Origin: Blasia pusilla
Taxonomy: Eukaryota; Marchantiophyta; Marchantiopsida; Blasiales
Direction of reading: 5' to 3'
Length of the DNA: 64,000 bases
NCBI GenBank assembly: GCA_050084515.1
Contig: CM114275.1
Span: 6,386,001-6,450,000 of the forward strand
A model generated the notes under the pieces. The model was not told where the DNA came from and ran no database searches. It worked only from the letters and a program-made list of their open reading frames with translations. This document shows positions 10,650 through 24,020 of this stretch, piece by piece. Every line of letters begins with the position of its first letter. Position 1 is the stretch's first letter. The translations under genes were made by a program, and so were the position numbers.

Positions 10650-10960
10650 TGGCACCTGTTTGGTCATGAGGGTCGCGACAATGTCCGTCCTATGGAAGGA
10701 CTTTTCTATATGGGCCCCATCTTTTCCTTCTTTCTCATTCCCCTTACTTGCATTCGCGTTCCATACTCCCCCATTTCTTCCTCCCTCCACCTCCCCTCCC
10801 TCCTCCCTCATTGGTCTTCTCATCCTTGCCTTGCCTTCCATCATGGACTAAAAATGTGGGTCCCACCTCTTGGAACCCATGTTCGTGGACATGTCCAGAC
10901 TTGTCTGTCCATGTCGGTCCTAAGGAAGGACTTGTCCGTTTTTGTGCAACCATGAAAAAC
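10650..10960 (+). repeat. Dispersed repeat, copy 1 (second copy at 60,124-60,402)
   Basis: About 310 bp that aligns along its length with 60,124-60,402. Shared landmarks are TATGGAAGGACTT, CTTCTTTCTCATTCCCC, CATCCTTGCC and the right end TCCGTTTTTGTGCAACCA. No coding potential. Probably a short non-autonomous transposon. Confidence 0.65.
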
Positions 10961-11049
10961 ACCTTTTCCTTTTAGTAAATGTAAGAGTAAAGTGGTTGCG
11001 CTTATAGATATTTGGGATGCTTATATATTCTTACCTTTGCTTTGTTTGT

Positions 11050-12535
11050 GCATATAGGTAGAAGATAAAAGCTTTCTCTGCATTGGAGTTCCTCCCAAAT
11101 GCCTTGATAAGATTCATCCTCATATGTCGCGCACATTGCCCAAGGAGTTTACTAGGGCACACATCCCTTACGGCATTTATAAGACCCTTCTGTCAATCGG
11201 ATATAAATAATACTTCCAGATGATGAATATCATGAGTACAAGCTTTGACATTTTGAAGGAACCAAATCCACTACTTTTGACTTTCCGAAGGGGCAATAGC
11301 GTATGCAAGGATGAGTACCTCATTGTTTCCACGAAACTAGCAATGAACAATTGCACACGTAACTTCTTATGCTTAACGTGGCAAGCATTAATGTCAATCA
11401 TGGGATGGCAATATTTCAAATTGTCTCTCACAGCACTTGGTATCACATTATTATTGACTCACATATATCCTCTCAAAGATAAATGTATGCAGAAAAGTCC
11501 CAATCTCGATTCTTGCAAAGGGGTCAGCTTCTTGAGCCATTTCCAACCACCTACCTATCCTATTAAAAGAAAACTCATCACCCCCATTTATTGTGTCTAA
11601 GGCATCTTATCTTGTACATAGCATAGTGTGGTTGTTGGATTGTTCATAGTAGTCATTCGTGAATGGTTTCACTCTAGTATTGTTCACCACTTTATTCACC
11701 AACGTATCCACCATCAAGTGCGAATTGTGTGCAAGGACTCTCCACATATGCAGGTACAAAGGACAAGTGTGCAATAAATTGCAAATTGTGACAGTTATCT
11801 TTCTTGGTCTCATCAAGTATGTTGCCCACACTGGCCACGCACATGGTTTTACTCCTTCAAAGGTTTTGCGTACATTCTCCCCACACCATCCTTTTGGTGC
11901 TTCTACTTTGGGTTTTTCTTAGTGGCTTCGAACTACTTGCCCCACAATCCTTTCCAATAGCACTGTACCTTCATGAATTTGGGTTCTTGTTCTCCACATC
12001 GTTGTGAGTATCACATGACTCCACTAGAACCTCGCACCCTTTCATTTATGTTGTTTCCTCTGTCTTGCATAGAATCTGTACAAGGTAAAGCCTAAAATAC
12101 AACTGTGACTTCATTCAATACGGGGCACTCTCAGACTTGACACACCATGCATTTAGACATTACTAGAAGTCATCCCAATCTCAAAATTTAGCTCCAAGTT
12201 TAATATGGGTTGCCGCCATATCCGCTACATGCGCAAATGAAAAAAAAACTTGCAATGGAGTTGCACGCTACACTTTAAGCTTGGATTCCTTAGTGCAAAA
12301 TATTATGTAAATATACCTTCATATGGAGATCTTTCAACTAGTTGACTCCTCTCGTAGTCATTGTTTTCAAGATGTTGGCGCCACTATGTCATGCGCTCAA
12401 GCCATAGGGCTATGGCATTTTCTTCATCATCTCTATTGGGATTCCTCGGATGCACTTCTTGAAAGATAACGGAACCATGATTTAAAGGGAAGTTTACAAC
12501 GTCCAAATCATAGAAGCTGTCAGATTCATCCGCCA
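11050..12535 (-). pseudogene. MULE (Mutator-like) transposase remnant
   Basis: Broken transposase of a Mutator-like element. A plausible start is MADESDSFYDLDVVNF (ATG at 12,535). An N-terminal zinc-binding or linker part spans about 11,830-11,610. The catalytic-core segments follow in changing frames: PMIDINACHVKHKKLRVQLF (about 11,403-11,340), corresponding to the PVIGVDACHL region of MULE transposases, then WIWFLQNVKA (about 11,275) and a FISD plus QKGLINAVRDVCPSK block (about 11,210-11,150) ending in a CARHMRMN segment. Frameshifts and stops separate the blocks. The transposase would act in the nucleus on terminal inverted repeats, which I did not identify. Confidence 0.65.
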
Positions 12536-13740
12536 TGTTATCCAACTCAATGCGCTCAAGAAGTGCTAATAGAACAAGTGAACAAAGTTTGTGGAATTGC
12601 GCATCCTAAATGCTTGGTAAGCGATAAAGTTCTGTTTGCTGACACGTCCTCACAGAGTGTGAATTGGTAGGGTTTTAGCATTGCACATAAGAGGTGGAGG
12701 TCGTCCACGAAGTCGTACGACTTCAAATGTCAGGTGAGTCGTCGGACGCTTCATTCGACCGTGAGAATAAATCATACAACAGACTTCCTGAGTCAATTTC
12801 TGGAAGCACCCGTTAACAATGCGGCCTTCTCGAATGAATAGCGTGCATAATTTGGGTAGCCTTGTGGCAAACGGTGAAAGCAGTTGAGCTCGTACGTAGA
12901 GCAAACACATTACCCCTTCAGTTTCCAGACTCTGTATCACACATCGATCCCTAGAGGAATGTCGGTTTGGTCTCAAACTCCAATGCTTATCTTCCATCAC
13001 TTTCTAGTATAGTATTCGTGTGCTCTGTCCAGAAACGCAAAGATTGAAAACCACTCTAATGAAAGTCAGAAACTCCAACTGTTGATGGCCTCCTCTATGA
13101 AGAGATTGAAATATCTCCCTTCTTGAAAATCTCTTGACCGATTGAATTCGCACGCTTAGCGAGGCTTCTGCATAGCGACTCGATTTCAGCATTCCATGGG
13201 TTCTTTGGGCTTCAATCAGCAAATTGATCCTGTAGTGCTACTACTCCAGCGTCTGTCGTCTCTGATTCCCTGAATCACACATTTTTTTTTTTTAGTCAAA
13301 GATGATTATGAGAACTCCATTCCGAACCTACTGCAAATTTTTCCCTCCTTCCGCAATGCAAACTTCATCATTCATCATCTCAACGCAATTCCTTCCTCAT
13401 AGCGCTCCGCCGGCCGCTCCATAACCCGATAGCGTTTCAAGGTTTACTCAATTTAAACTCATTTTTGGGTCAATTTTTCTTCTTCAAGGGGATTCAACTT
13501 CATACAATTTTTTCTTTGAGACGGATTTTTTTTCTCCTTCATTTGTTATAATTGAGAATCAAGAATTTTGGAAAAAGCATGTAGAATTCAATTAACTTCA
13601 CTCATCTATATATCCTTCAAAATCAAAGAAAAAACTCCCACCAAATAAATCTCAAGACTTAGCTCTACTATAAAAATAAACTTGTAACAAAGTGAGGAGA
13701 GGAGTCTTAGAAAATTAGGAGGAAAAGAGACAATGGAATG
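12536..13740. other. Sequence upstream of the MULE remnant, no supported gene
   Basis: Minus-strand ORFs at 12,650-13,000 and 13,004-13,222 show no domain that I recognise. They could be captured host fragments or chance. A T9-10 run and AT-rich stretch lie at about 13,280-13,650. Confidence 0.3.
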
Positions 13741-14110
13741 GTTTGGAGGCAAAAGGGAAATTTATGGCCCAAAATTCATTGTCATGACTTGCAAATGATA
13801 GCCTGCAAGTTTTGAGACTTGCAAGTTATGCGTCTCTTGTAACTCCAATACGAGCCCTCATAGTCACAAAGTGTTAGTCTTTGAAGTTGCTTTGTATGAG
13901 TCATTTGCAAGCTCACTGCAAGTCGCGATTCTCACGATGACACAATGGTTGTCCAAACTTGCAAACTAATGAAAACTCCCAAAGTTGCATGGAGAAGCAA
14001 TGGATTCACACAAAGTGGACTCGCAACCAGGGAGTCACAATGGACTTATAAAATAGTCATTATTGGAAAAAAGGGGCTTGCAATCGAGCCTCATTGACAC
14101 CTTAATCCCT
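13740..14110. repeat. Cluster of CTTGCAA/TTGCAAG motifs
   Basis: Many scattered ACTTGCAA/TTGCAAGT words (for example near 13,787, 13,805, 13,821, 13,911 and 13,957), with similar clusters at about 17,345-17,660 and 18,130-18,260. The pattern resembles subterminal binding-site clusters of DNA transposons, but no termini or target duplication were found. Confidence 0.35.
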
Positions 14111-14759
14111 GGTAATGATCGGAAGACCATAAATTCCACAATTAAGTGTAGAAGAAAGATTTCAAGAGGAAGCGTGTCTTAAACTACAAATAATAGTCAT
14201 CATTTGAAATAAATCTAAAGAAGTTAAACTTTGCATAAGTGCCCATGGAATAGTAAGATATCCTAGGGTATATCACATGGTCAATTGAAAAAAGAAAAGG
14301 ATACTACTCAACTAGAGATATACTAGAGGTGACCTAATTAATGAACCACAAAATCTTATTGGCAATAGGTTAGGAAGCATATAGATACCTTAATTATAAG
14401 TAGTCCAAGATAATAAGTGATTCATAATGAATATGATGATTAAGAGATTCAACTAACATACATCTATCTATTAATATGAGGGAGACTTACTACTTGCAAT
14501 TTTGCCAATATAGTTAATATGGGAGGAATCCTTTTTATTTCAAAGAACTAGCTATAAAAGGGTTTGGGGAAATAAAGGAAGATTTAGTAAGATAAGAGAT
14601 GGCATGCAATTACATATCACTACACATTATACATTAGTTCTTATCCCCAAGTCTAAAATTCAACTAGTTTATGAATTCCATAACACCTTGGGCTAAAAAT
14701 TGGAAACAAGCCAATAATAGAAGATTTTAAGATTTCATTCAAAAATCTAAAATACATTC

Positions 14760-16390
14760 TTAGCTACTTGTACTCTCAACAAAAGAAATTGCTTCAAATG
14801 GAGTCTTATCATGAACTCCTACTATTGGAGTTCTATTGATTAAGAAGACTACACACGCTACAACCTTTGCCCAATACACTTGAGACATGTTCTTCTTATT
14901 GACCAAACCACATGCCGCCTCAACAATACGTCGATTCTTCCTCTTAGCCACTCTATTTTTTTATGGAGTGTAACAGCAAGTCACTTGTCGTTTGATGTAA
15001 GTAGTCATCAAACTGTGTTGAAAGGTACTATCCTCCTCCATCACAATGCAATTTGAGAATGTGTTCTCTATTCTGCCAGATCTTATTCCTATGGCTATCA
15101 TAGTTTGGTCATCCATTATTTCAATGAAACAACCATCTGTGTTAAACTTCATCTAATAACTCTATCCTATAGAGATTAAATTTCTTGCAATGGTAAGAAT
15201 ATAGAGAATATTTCCAAGAGCACAAAGACCATCTGATACTTTTAGTACATTATTGATATGCGTGATATGATGTTAAATATCATCTCCTATGAATACTATT
15301 GCAAGATCTTTCATCGACTCCATACTATTCAACCATTTATCTTGTGAGGTTATGTGATTTGATGCACCAAAGTAGATATACCAATTTTCTTTTGAGTCTT
15401 TCTTTACCATTGCTCTCATATGATGAGTTATTACCAAGAGATGCTTAGTTAATAAATGTTGTTGTTCTTGATAGTGCACTTGATGTTGTTACAACATCAA
15501 GTTTATTGTAAGGCTCTCGTTCTCATATCTGCCTTCTTCTTGAAACAAAATTTGCATAATGATTCTTTATCCCACAATAATTGTAAGATCCACCGACCCT
15601 CTGATGTTGATCTCAACCCCAACGATTTTCACCATCACCACCTTTTGATTGTATCTAGTACTGGTTCGTAGTTGACTGAGTGACGTTATATCGAGTACCT
15701 CTTCCTTCAAATGCTTGATATCCACCATAACCACAGAATCTTCTACCACGATCTTTGCCAAGTTTGTTTTTATCCATTATCTGCAAAGAGGGCACTCTCT
15801 TGCATACTAGACGAGCTATCACTTCCTACTAGGTATATCTCCTCACTAATTAATGGTGAGACTAACTCTTGAAAGGTTAGATACTTCTCTCACATAAATA
15901 GAGGTCTCAAAAGACTTATAATCTTTTGGAAGGCTCTGAAGTATGAACAAAATCTGATCATTATCTTCTACAATCACTTCAATACTATTCAATTGATCAA
16001 CAATATGTCTGATACTCAAAAAGTAATCATAGATGCTTTGCGATTCTTTCCTCACTTTGTTCAATTATTGTTTCAATTGAAGCTTTCTTGCCTTTGTAGA
16101 TGTCTGGAACAGTTTTTTCAATGCATCTCAAGCCTCCTTTGAAGTATCAACAATTTGAATGGGACCAATCATTGGCAAAATGATTGCTATTGAAATATAG
16201 TGGATTACTTATCTTGCGCATTTGTTCTAAACGTGAACATTCAAGTTTGTTGAATTACCTTCTAGTTTGGCCTCATCACTTGTAGCAATCTCTTATACTT
16301 CTTGAACCATTAGAAATTACTTCATGCGAAACTTCCACACATTGTAATTGTGCTTATCTAGCTTCTTGCCTGTGATTGCTGTTGAGGAAT
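14760..16390 (-). pseudogene. Ty1/Copia polyprotein remnant (Gag-PR-INT)
   Basis: Decayed Copia polyprotein read on the minus strand. Gag: YDYFLSIRHIVDQLNS and LFILQSLPKDYKSFET (about 16,030-15,885). A zinc-knuckle remnant YNYCGIKNHYANF (about 15,590-15,550). Protease region NWYIYFGASNHITSQ (about 15,390-15,345), where the catalytic Asp-Ser is changed to Tyr-Phe. GAG-pre-integrase (about 15,152-14,990). Integrase: RKNRRIVEAACG and SQVYWAKVVACVVFLINRTP (about 14,945-14,810). Several frameshifts and stops. It is cut after the integrase, with no RT. A matching 5' LTR and primer-binding site lie upstream at 16,918-17,150. Confidence 0.8.
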
Positions 16391-16917
16391 ATTCAATAAA
16401 AAATATTTTTCTTCATAAAATGTAATTTCAGGCTCTCTAAGTCCTACTTCAATTGAAGCATAGATCACTCCTACACAAAAATTGACCTGAAATTTTCCAA
16501 TGGAAGAACTAGTTGAAATTCATTTGTATGGAAGAACTAGTTGAAATTGGCATATAAAGAGCAAATTTCATAACTTTCCTTCATGAATTGCACTTTTCTA
16601 CACCGAAATTGTTATTGCAAAAGCTCAAAATGTCAGAATTAGTCAATTTTGGATGCGTTGGAATGCTCTAGACAAGCTCTATAAGAAAATCAGAACTAGC
16701 TTTAGGGCATTATTCTTGACGGTGTAAACCTAGATTGCTGAATTTTCCAAAAAAATGCCTCTAAATTAAAGTTTTGTCACTATCACAACTCCATATGAAA
16801 TCTTATGTCACTGAGCTTTGATTGAAATTTCATTCTTCCAAACTAGAATTGTGCCTTCTCTTGCCTCCCTTCTATCCTCAAACACCAACGATTTCAATCG
16901 ATGTTCTCATATCATTG

Positions 16918-16925
16918 TGATACCA
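16918..16925 (-). promoter_or_regulatory. Primer-binding site, initiator-Met tRNA type
   Basis: The minus strand reads TGGTATCA right after the LTR's terminal CA. This is the start of the usual plant Copia primer-binding site, complementary to the 3' end of initiator tRNA-Met; the next bases diverge. Confidence 0.6.
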
Positions 16926-17150
16926 TGTAGAAAACTACTAAAGAAGCATAACCGATGGGATACGACTCACACACCACTATGGAGAACGATGTTTTGCAAT
17001 GAGAGAATGAGTGGAGCCTAGTCCCCTTCTCAATTATATAGGGTATGCACGAGCAGCCCTAATCCTAATCCTAACCATAGTCTCAAATTAAACTAACTAT
17101 GATTAACTAACCCTAGTTTCCACAAAGTATATTATTCATGTAGAGTAACA
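16926..17150 (-). repeat. Copia 5' LTR (225 bp)
   Basis: On the minus strand it begins TGTTACTCTACATG at 17,150 and ends in ACA at 16,926, giving the TG...CA form. It is followed directly by a tRNA-Met type primer-binding site and, about 540 bases later, the Gag remnant. No second LTR was seen below 14.7 kb, so the element is truncated at its 3' end. Confidence 0.6.
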
Positions 17151-17159
17151 CAATACCAC

Positions 17160-20100
17160 TATACTAGTGGTTAATCTTCAAAAGGTTGCCATTCCAAAAA
17201 AGAAGAAATTTGTAGCCTTATAAAGTATAACCATCTTAGGACCCCTGAAAGTCTAAAATGCTACTCGAACTATATGAAAAAAAAATGATAGAGAAGCCTT
17301 TATCTTCTTTCAAGGAAAAAACCTACTTCATATGAGCCAAAATTTTGCACTATATCATTTATGATGACAGTGTGAGTCTTGAGAACCGCAACTTAGCCCA
17401 ATATATAGTGGACTTGTAGTACAATGGAAATTAGCGCGCTTATTTGTAAGCTCTTGCCTTGCAACCAACTCGCAAGACAAAAAATTGACTTACAAACCGC
17501 CATAACAATATAGGTCAAAAGGTCCATTTTCTTAAACTCACAATTTGGTCATAATGGACAAAAAGATCTCACACCCAACTCTAAATATTTCACAACTTTG
17601 AATTTGCTATTTTCTCAACCTCATGTTGCAAGTTTAACTTACAACATGAGGTTGAGAAACGTGCAAGATGGTACAAGTTTCGGAATTAAATTCACATATG
17701 AAAAACTATTTCCATTCAATCTTTAGAATTCAATGCATGTAAAGTTTCAATTAAAAGAGCCAAAGAAAGAAAGAAAGAAGGAGCCTTTATAAATACCCAT
17801 CAATGCTTTTTAAAATATTGTTGAGTGGTACTATTAACAACAATATCGCTAATCCTACGTAAGTTGTTGGTATGTAGAGTGCTCATAATATGCGTAGCAC
17901 GTGGGGCTGTAGTAGACTTGTAGAAGGTCTAGATCTAGCGCCCAAAGATGTCCCATTGGTCACCTTCTTAGCCCTTGCATATGTTACTCCACCATCCATC
18001 CCAAGTTGTCGCGCTAATAGGGTTAGCGATGTGTGGTTCCATGTGGCGACACCTACTACATATAGACCCCGTGTATCTACTAGGAGCACTATCTGACAAG
18101 GACCTCCTACTTCAACAAGGTACCTATATTTTGAGAGCCTAGAGACTTGCACGTGACTTGTAGTGGCCCCGCACATAACTCAAAATAAGGGTCACCAATC
18201 GAATTGTAAGGAGCTCATGGTGGGCTTGCAATTGATTCACAAGCGACTCAAAAACTTAAAACAACACCACTCACCCTCACCTTAGGATTCTTTCACCTGA
18301 GCACTCTTCTTGTCCAACCTTAAGTCTTATAGCTCTTAATTGGTGGTGGTAAATCCTTGTCAATTTTCTATTCCAATTTTTTTCCTTTCCTGCTCCTATT
18401 TTTGCATGGATATAGAGAATAGGAGGGAGTAGGTATAGGGTGGACGGGGGGTGGGGGGAGCTTTTGTCATGGGAGTGGGTCAGGAAGATGCCAAGATAGA
18501 GAGTCATTGACTCCCATTGCAAATGTCTTTGATGGGTGGTGGGTTACCCTTACCCCGAGTCAAAGTAGCATGGTGAAGCGCAACATCTCCACATTATGAG
18601 AGCATTCCGTCGGCCATCCTTGAGAGAAAGAATCCCCTCCCGGCCACTTCCATAAATTCTTTGCTTTGCAATGCGGCGCCATGAATTGGTTAGAGACGTT
18701 GGGACCATCTTGAGCAGTGATGATGGTGAGTAAGGTGGCAGTTGGAGCCAAGGATGACAATCGTAGAGCAGAGGGGTATCTTCGAGGATCTGCACGCAGA
18801 TGAGATGAACGCGGGGTATAATACCAACATAGATCTGCACACTTTGAGCAAGTGCATGTACGCAGCTGCCAAGATGGAGGGGGAGAGGTCACAGGAGTGC
18901 GAAGACAACCAAAGAGTTCCATGAGTTCCACTACGAATTGTACTCATTTTTCAAGGTCTTTCCGACGGAGATCCCATGCTTCAAGTGCTCTCCTCATGAG
19001 ATCGAAGCTATCTTGAACATACCATTGATGAGGAGTGCTTGTTCTTGGGAACAAAGGAACAACAATTTTCAATGCCAAAAAGAGTATATATTCTTTTATT
19101 CACACAAAAAAAAGAGTTACATAAGCATGTTGCATGGACCTCATATCAATAGATCATGGATAACAAATCTTAACTTTGTAACATTGTGGTGGAGACCAAG
19201 TTCCACAACAATTTGTAGCTCACAAATACGTGGATGTGGCGGGCTAGAACATGATGTCACCAAGGGGACAAAACTTGCATCTAGATCATGGATACAATCT
19301 TTTGGGCAAGTTGGTTGACACTATCTTTTGGGCTTGGTTGCAGTCGAATGCACGAGGGCCATTTTGCACTTGAAAGAAAAGATTCGGTGGTGCAGGGTGT
19401 GAGATCAATTAATAGTTCCCACCACCCCTCACTAGTGGCCCGTATGGAACCTGCACACTTATCTTCAAACATCATGGAGAAATTTTGATGTTTCATGCCA
19501 AATATCTCATCTCCTACTTGATAAGTGAGAATCAAAGGGCACTGCGATATCGACCTATCCATAATACAAATCATAAAGTAAAACGCCTCATGCCAACCAA
19601 GGCGACCGTACTCGTGTCTATCGCTCCTTCTACTTATGTTGAGTTTCTTCAATGGGTTTCACATATTTATTGCACCTCTTCAAGCCCATTGTTGGAAAAG
19701 AGCAAGCACGGTAAGTAAAATTGCCACTTCGATTTGGAACAACTCCAACTATATTTGCTCTAATCCAACATCTACCTAGTCTCTTGTCCAATGCTCTCCA
19801 AAGTCCTTCATAATCATGAATAGAGATGAAATAATTCTTACTTGATAACGCAATGTCTAAACATTGGTTTACGCTTGGTGTTCAAGCGCAAGATTCTCTC
19901 TCCAACGTTACACAAGCATACAACGCCCTAAAACACCTAAAATATTTGGCCCTAAGCGCAAAAGTATTTCTTCCCCCAACATGTATTTTGGAAAAACTAC
20001 ATCGCCCCCCAAAATCCGTACAAGTACCATCCCTTGCTCATGTCCGGTCTAAAGTGTGTTGCGTTGACATTTCCATTGTTTCGCTATGGTTACTTCTAAT

Positions 20101-21390
20101 GCAATCTCTGTGAAGAACAATGGTAAACCAGTTGCGCATGGCTCGCCACCGATTAGCACCAGTCAAGGGGGACGATTGCTTCATTGAGATAGTAGGATAC
20201 AACATAGGGGGATAATTTGTACATTTGGGGGATGATTGAGACCCGCATTCTACCATGGGGGGCGATCGATCCAGTCTTTGGTTGTACATCAAGTTGTAAT
20301 CTATCATAATTAACTTTAAAAAAATTTTAAATATCATTTTTAATTAATTTTGAGTAATTTTATTGGTTAGAAATGAATGATTTTATTGGTTGAAAGTGTC
20401 GGGAGGAGTTTGGAAAATGAAAGGCATCCTCCAATACATATTTTTTGGTTTTTTCTCCTTTCCAAAATTGATTCATTATAAACTGGATTTTCTAAACATC
20501 TAAAAAGAGAAGGAGGTGAGGATTGAAAAAGAAAATAATTAACAAGTCAATTAAAAACTCATTTGAAAATTATGCAATTCATCTTTTGAAATAAATACTA
20601 GTGGTTAATAAGATGTATAGGGATGATTAGATTAGTGAAAATTTATAAAGGAGCTCATGAACACATTCTTGGTTTAATGTCCCTTATTTGTGTTTAATGG
20701 GATCATATGGACTATTATGGAGGGACGATGTAAGAGAACCAAACCAACTACAAATTACACCCACCTTACTTTATAAAAAAACACTCATAAGACAAGAGGA
20801 AGCATCCCTTTTTGAAAGTTTCTTGCCTCTCCCCCCCTCCTTTGGATTTCCTTTCTTTGTCCTCTTTTGAGGTTTGATTTTTTAATTAGATGGATTCTAC
20901 TTGAACATCTCATGTATTTTAATAAAGTGAGCACTTTCTTAAAATTTATTTAAAATTTCTCTTTCTTAACCAATACTATCTAAGCGTTATTTTAATTAAA
21001 CCGGTAAAATCCACATCCTTATATATTACATTTTATTTAATTGTACCTCATTTATCTAATTGTAGTCCCCCAACTTCTAATTCAGAAAAAAAGGAAAAGT
21101 AAGAAGGGATTACTTTTCCCAAGTAAGAAGGGATTACTATAGAAGTAATCCCTTTGTAAACCCCCCATTAACACTCTATATCTCTTTTAGTTTGTAATTC
21201 ACTTCCCGATTAAATATAGACGTTTTACTTTTATTTGTAAAGATTTAATTTTTAATCCATTCGCCTCCTAATAAGAGGATTATCATGCAAAGAGTTCATC
21301 ATCACAAGAGGTTTAGATCATGAAATTCATATTTTAATTTTTATATTGATGAATTTTAAAATCTAATCTATTAACTAAAGTTCTCCTTTG
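17160..21390. other. Long non-genic stretch with transposon debris
   Basis: No gene can be supported. It contains CTTGCAA-rich clusters (17,345-17,660; 18,130-18,260), an 18+4-bp hairpin at 17,611-17,659, unassigned short ORFs at 18,550-19,720, and AT-rich sequence from 20,280. A minor inverted repeat, AAGGGATTACT and its complement, lies near 21,127-21,155. Confidence 0.4.
17611..17659. repeat. Hairpin-forming inverted repeat
   Basis: 17,611-17,628 is the exact reverse complement of 17,642-17,659. After one mismatch (17,629/17,641) four further inner pairs can form. Confidence 0.85.
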
Positions 21391-21399
21391 GTAATGGTT

Positions 21400-24020
21400 A
21401 ATTCACTAAAGTCAATACAAGAGGCATGTCCTATTATGAAACTAGCGGAACTATAGCGGGTATCCCCAGTTACAATTTGATTATTAGGGTAGTATTTACT
21501 TCTGCTTTTCCTATGTCTTCCCATATCCATCTCAACTAGTTTTGTTTATATGAAATAGAGTATTCCATCTTGTACTCAACCTCCGTGGGGAAAAAATCCT
21601 AAACACGTAATCCAAGCAAGAAATAATAAGCAAAAATAGATCTCTTAGAATCAAAGTCTTTTAAGTAAAAAGCTTGTCGTACCATTCCATGCTCCATAGG
21701 TGATCTTGTATTCAATAATACTTTCAGTAGACTTTGGCCCATGCATTCTTTCTCTTCAAAGAATTTCACTATGCTTAGTTGAGAACCTATTCAAGTCACC
21801 CAAGGAAAAGATCATGGTTAGTCATGTATTATAGAAGTATATCAAATGCCCACTAACCTCTTGTAATTTTCTTCATCCATCAATGGTGAAACATTTCCCA
21901 TTGAGAGTTTTATATCAACCTCCATTGGGAAGATCACTAGCTTACACTTGATCATCTTGAATGCCTTAAATATTTGTTTGATTATACTTCAAATGAGAAA
22001 GAAAATTAGAATTTTGCTTTTGCAAAACTTGAACACCTATCAGATAATATGAAAGACTTAAATTTAACATTTCAAACTCATATTTCCGCACCTCCTTCAT
22101 TTCCTCGATCTTTTTGTTAAGGAGATATCATCCACACAAATGAAAATCAATATGTACATATCATCTTTGCAAGACATATACAAATTTTCTTCTAAGGGAC
22201 TCTTACTGAGGCTTCCCAAGAATGTACCTATCTATTAATATCATACCTTGGGGGCTTCCTTAATCCCATATAATGGTCAATGAAGCAAATTCATTTTTAC
22301 GGCCTTTGCTACTAGTTAACTTTGAGTGCAGAGGCTGTAGAATGCAAGTTATTTTGTAGACTTCTCAACCGTCGGATGTGAACTTCTAAACCTTCGAATG
22401 GATGTGATGTCGGATGGGAATAGAGTCGTAATTAAAAAAAAAAATCTTTTATTTTCCACATGTTACTCCCCGTGTTAATGCTCTTGATGTCACGTTAATG
22501 TTTACTCTGTTAGCATTTTCTTTTCTTCTGTTCTTCCTTCTCCACGCCATGTTACTCCCCTCCAAATACGAGTTTCTCCATTTTCTTATGTTCTCCGCTG
22601 CGTTAGTGCTTCTCCAAACCCTTTTAGTATTTTAATATGTTGTGTTAGTATATCTTATTTTGGTTTTAAAAAAACTCCCAAAATCATGGTAGCGTACTAG
22701 TTTCTTTTGATTCGGATATCTCAAAACATAAAGATTGAGATATATACACCTTCTCCTTGACTCCCATTCAAAAATGTTGATTTCACATCATATTGATATA
22801 CAAGAGCACACCTTGCTCTAGCAACAATGAGAAAAAATGGAATAGTGGCCATCCTCACAAAAGGGCAAGGTGCCAAGGGTCTCATAGGAATGAAAACCTT
22901 CATCTATGAACAACCTTCTACCACCACTCTTATTTTAAGTCATCATTAAGTCTTACATAACCACCAAATGCAAAAAATCATCATTTTCTTTGATTTCTAA
23001 ACCAAAGTTTAGGTCTGACTTATTTGGATAGAAGCCACCTTTGTATATATGGCCACTTTGCATTGAGAATCAACAAGGACTTCCTCTAAGCCCAGTTTTT
23101 CTTCCACCTTCAAACCCTTTGTCAATAGGGCCATGTTAATAAGATAGGAGGAAATTATATTTTGGTTCTCTAGACTCTTGGATGATTCAATTCCCTCGTA
23201 TATGTAACTACCACATCATTAGCATATGGATCCTTCTCATCCAAGACCACCTTCATCCTGTGAGGGTATGACGATCATGATGGAAGAGTAGGATGTTCTT
23301 TATTCTCGTCACAAAGTTACTCCATTTTATGATGTAGTGGTAATATCAATGATCTATTTTGATGGGTTATCTTGTCGTGTGAGGGGAGTATGAACAAACT
23401 TCTAATATTCTCCTCTCGACAAGGTTTTTTCCAAAAACATCATATCACTGCTCACAAACATCTTCTTTGCCTCAAAACAACACTAGAGGTAAGTTTTACA
23501 CTCATCGTCTAGTATATCCTATGAAGATACACTCAGTATTCTTAGTCATTCATGTATCATAAAAATTTACAAAAAAGCATCGAAAAAACTCTTGAAGTAT
23601 TGGATTGATGGTACCTTATTGGAGTATGCTTGATGCAGAGTCATACTTTTCATTTATGTGGTTTAACTTCTATTTAAATGGAAATTGCAACATGGCCAAC
23701 TTAAATCAAAAGCTTTCTCTTAACCTTTTTAATTCCCATCATACACTGGCCATCTCCACCATTGTTGAATTTTGATCTATAGCAATCTTCTTTAGTTGCA
23801 TTGTATCTATGGTGATTATTTACTGCTTGATTCCCTGCTCTTGAATATATGCCCATATAGAAATAATAGATTTCCCAATTTCTTTTCATTTCCTTTCATG
23901 ACACTAAGAGAATTGTGCCTTTGACTTCCACTAGGCATTTTGCATATTTCCAGCAATACGAATGAAGGGCTTCAATATAGATTATACAAAGCTATATCGA
24001 CCCTTTCAATTGGTAATGTA
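21400..24020 (-). pseudogene. Ty1/Copia polyprotein remnant (INT-RT-RNaseH)
   Basis: A second Copia remnant, covering the back half of the polyprotein. Integrase end: STMVEMA and KRLRESF (about 23,765-23,725). Capsid-like linker: KTYL and FEAKKMFVSSDMMFLEK (about 23,500-23,430). RT start: YQYDVKSTFLNGSQGEGVYI (about 22,800-22,735), the YQLDVKSAFLNG motif. RT catalytic region: LIFICVDDISLT (about 22,150-22,115), a CVDD in place of YVDD. RNase H approach: KRSIFAYYFLLGL (about 21,655-21,615) and TEVEYKME. Stops and frameshifts throughout. No LTR recognised. Confidence 0.75.

Noticed and set aside
10500-10962. Overlapping ORFs on both strands
   Set aside because: They lie in the dispersed repeat shared with 60.3 kb and are not conserved as protein.
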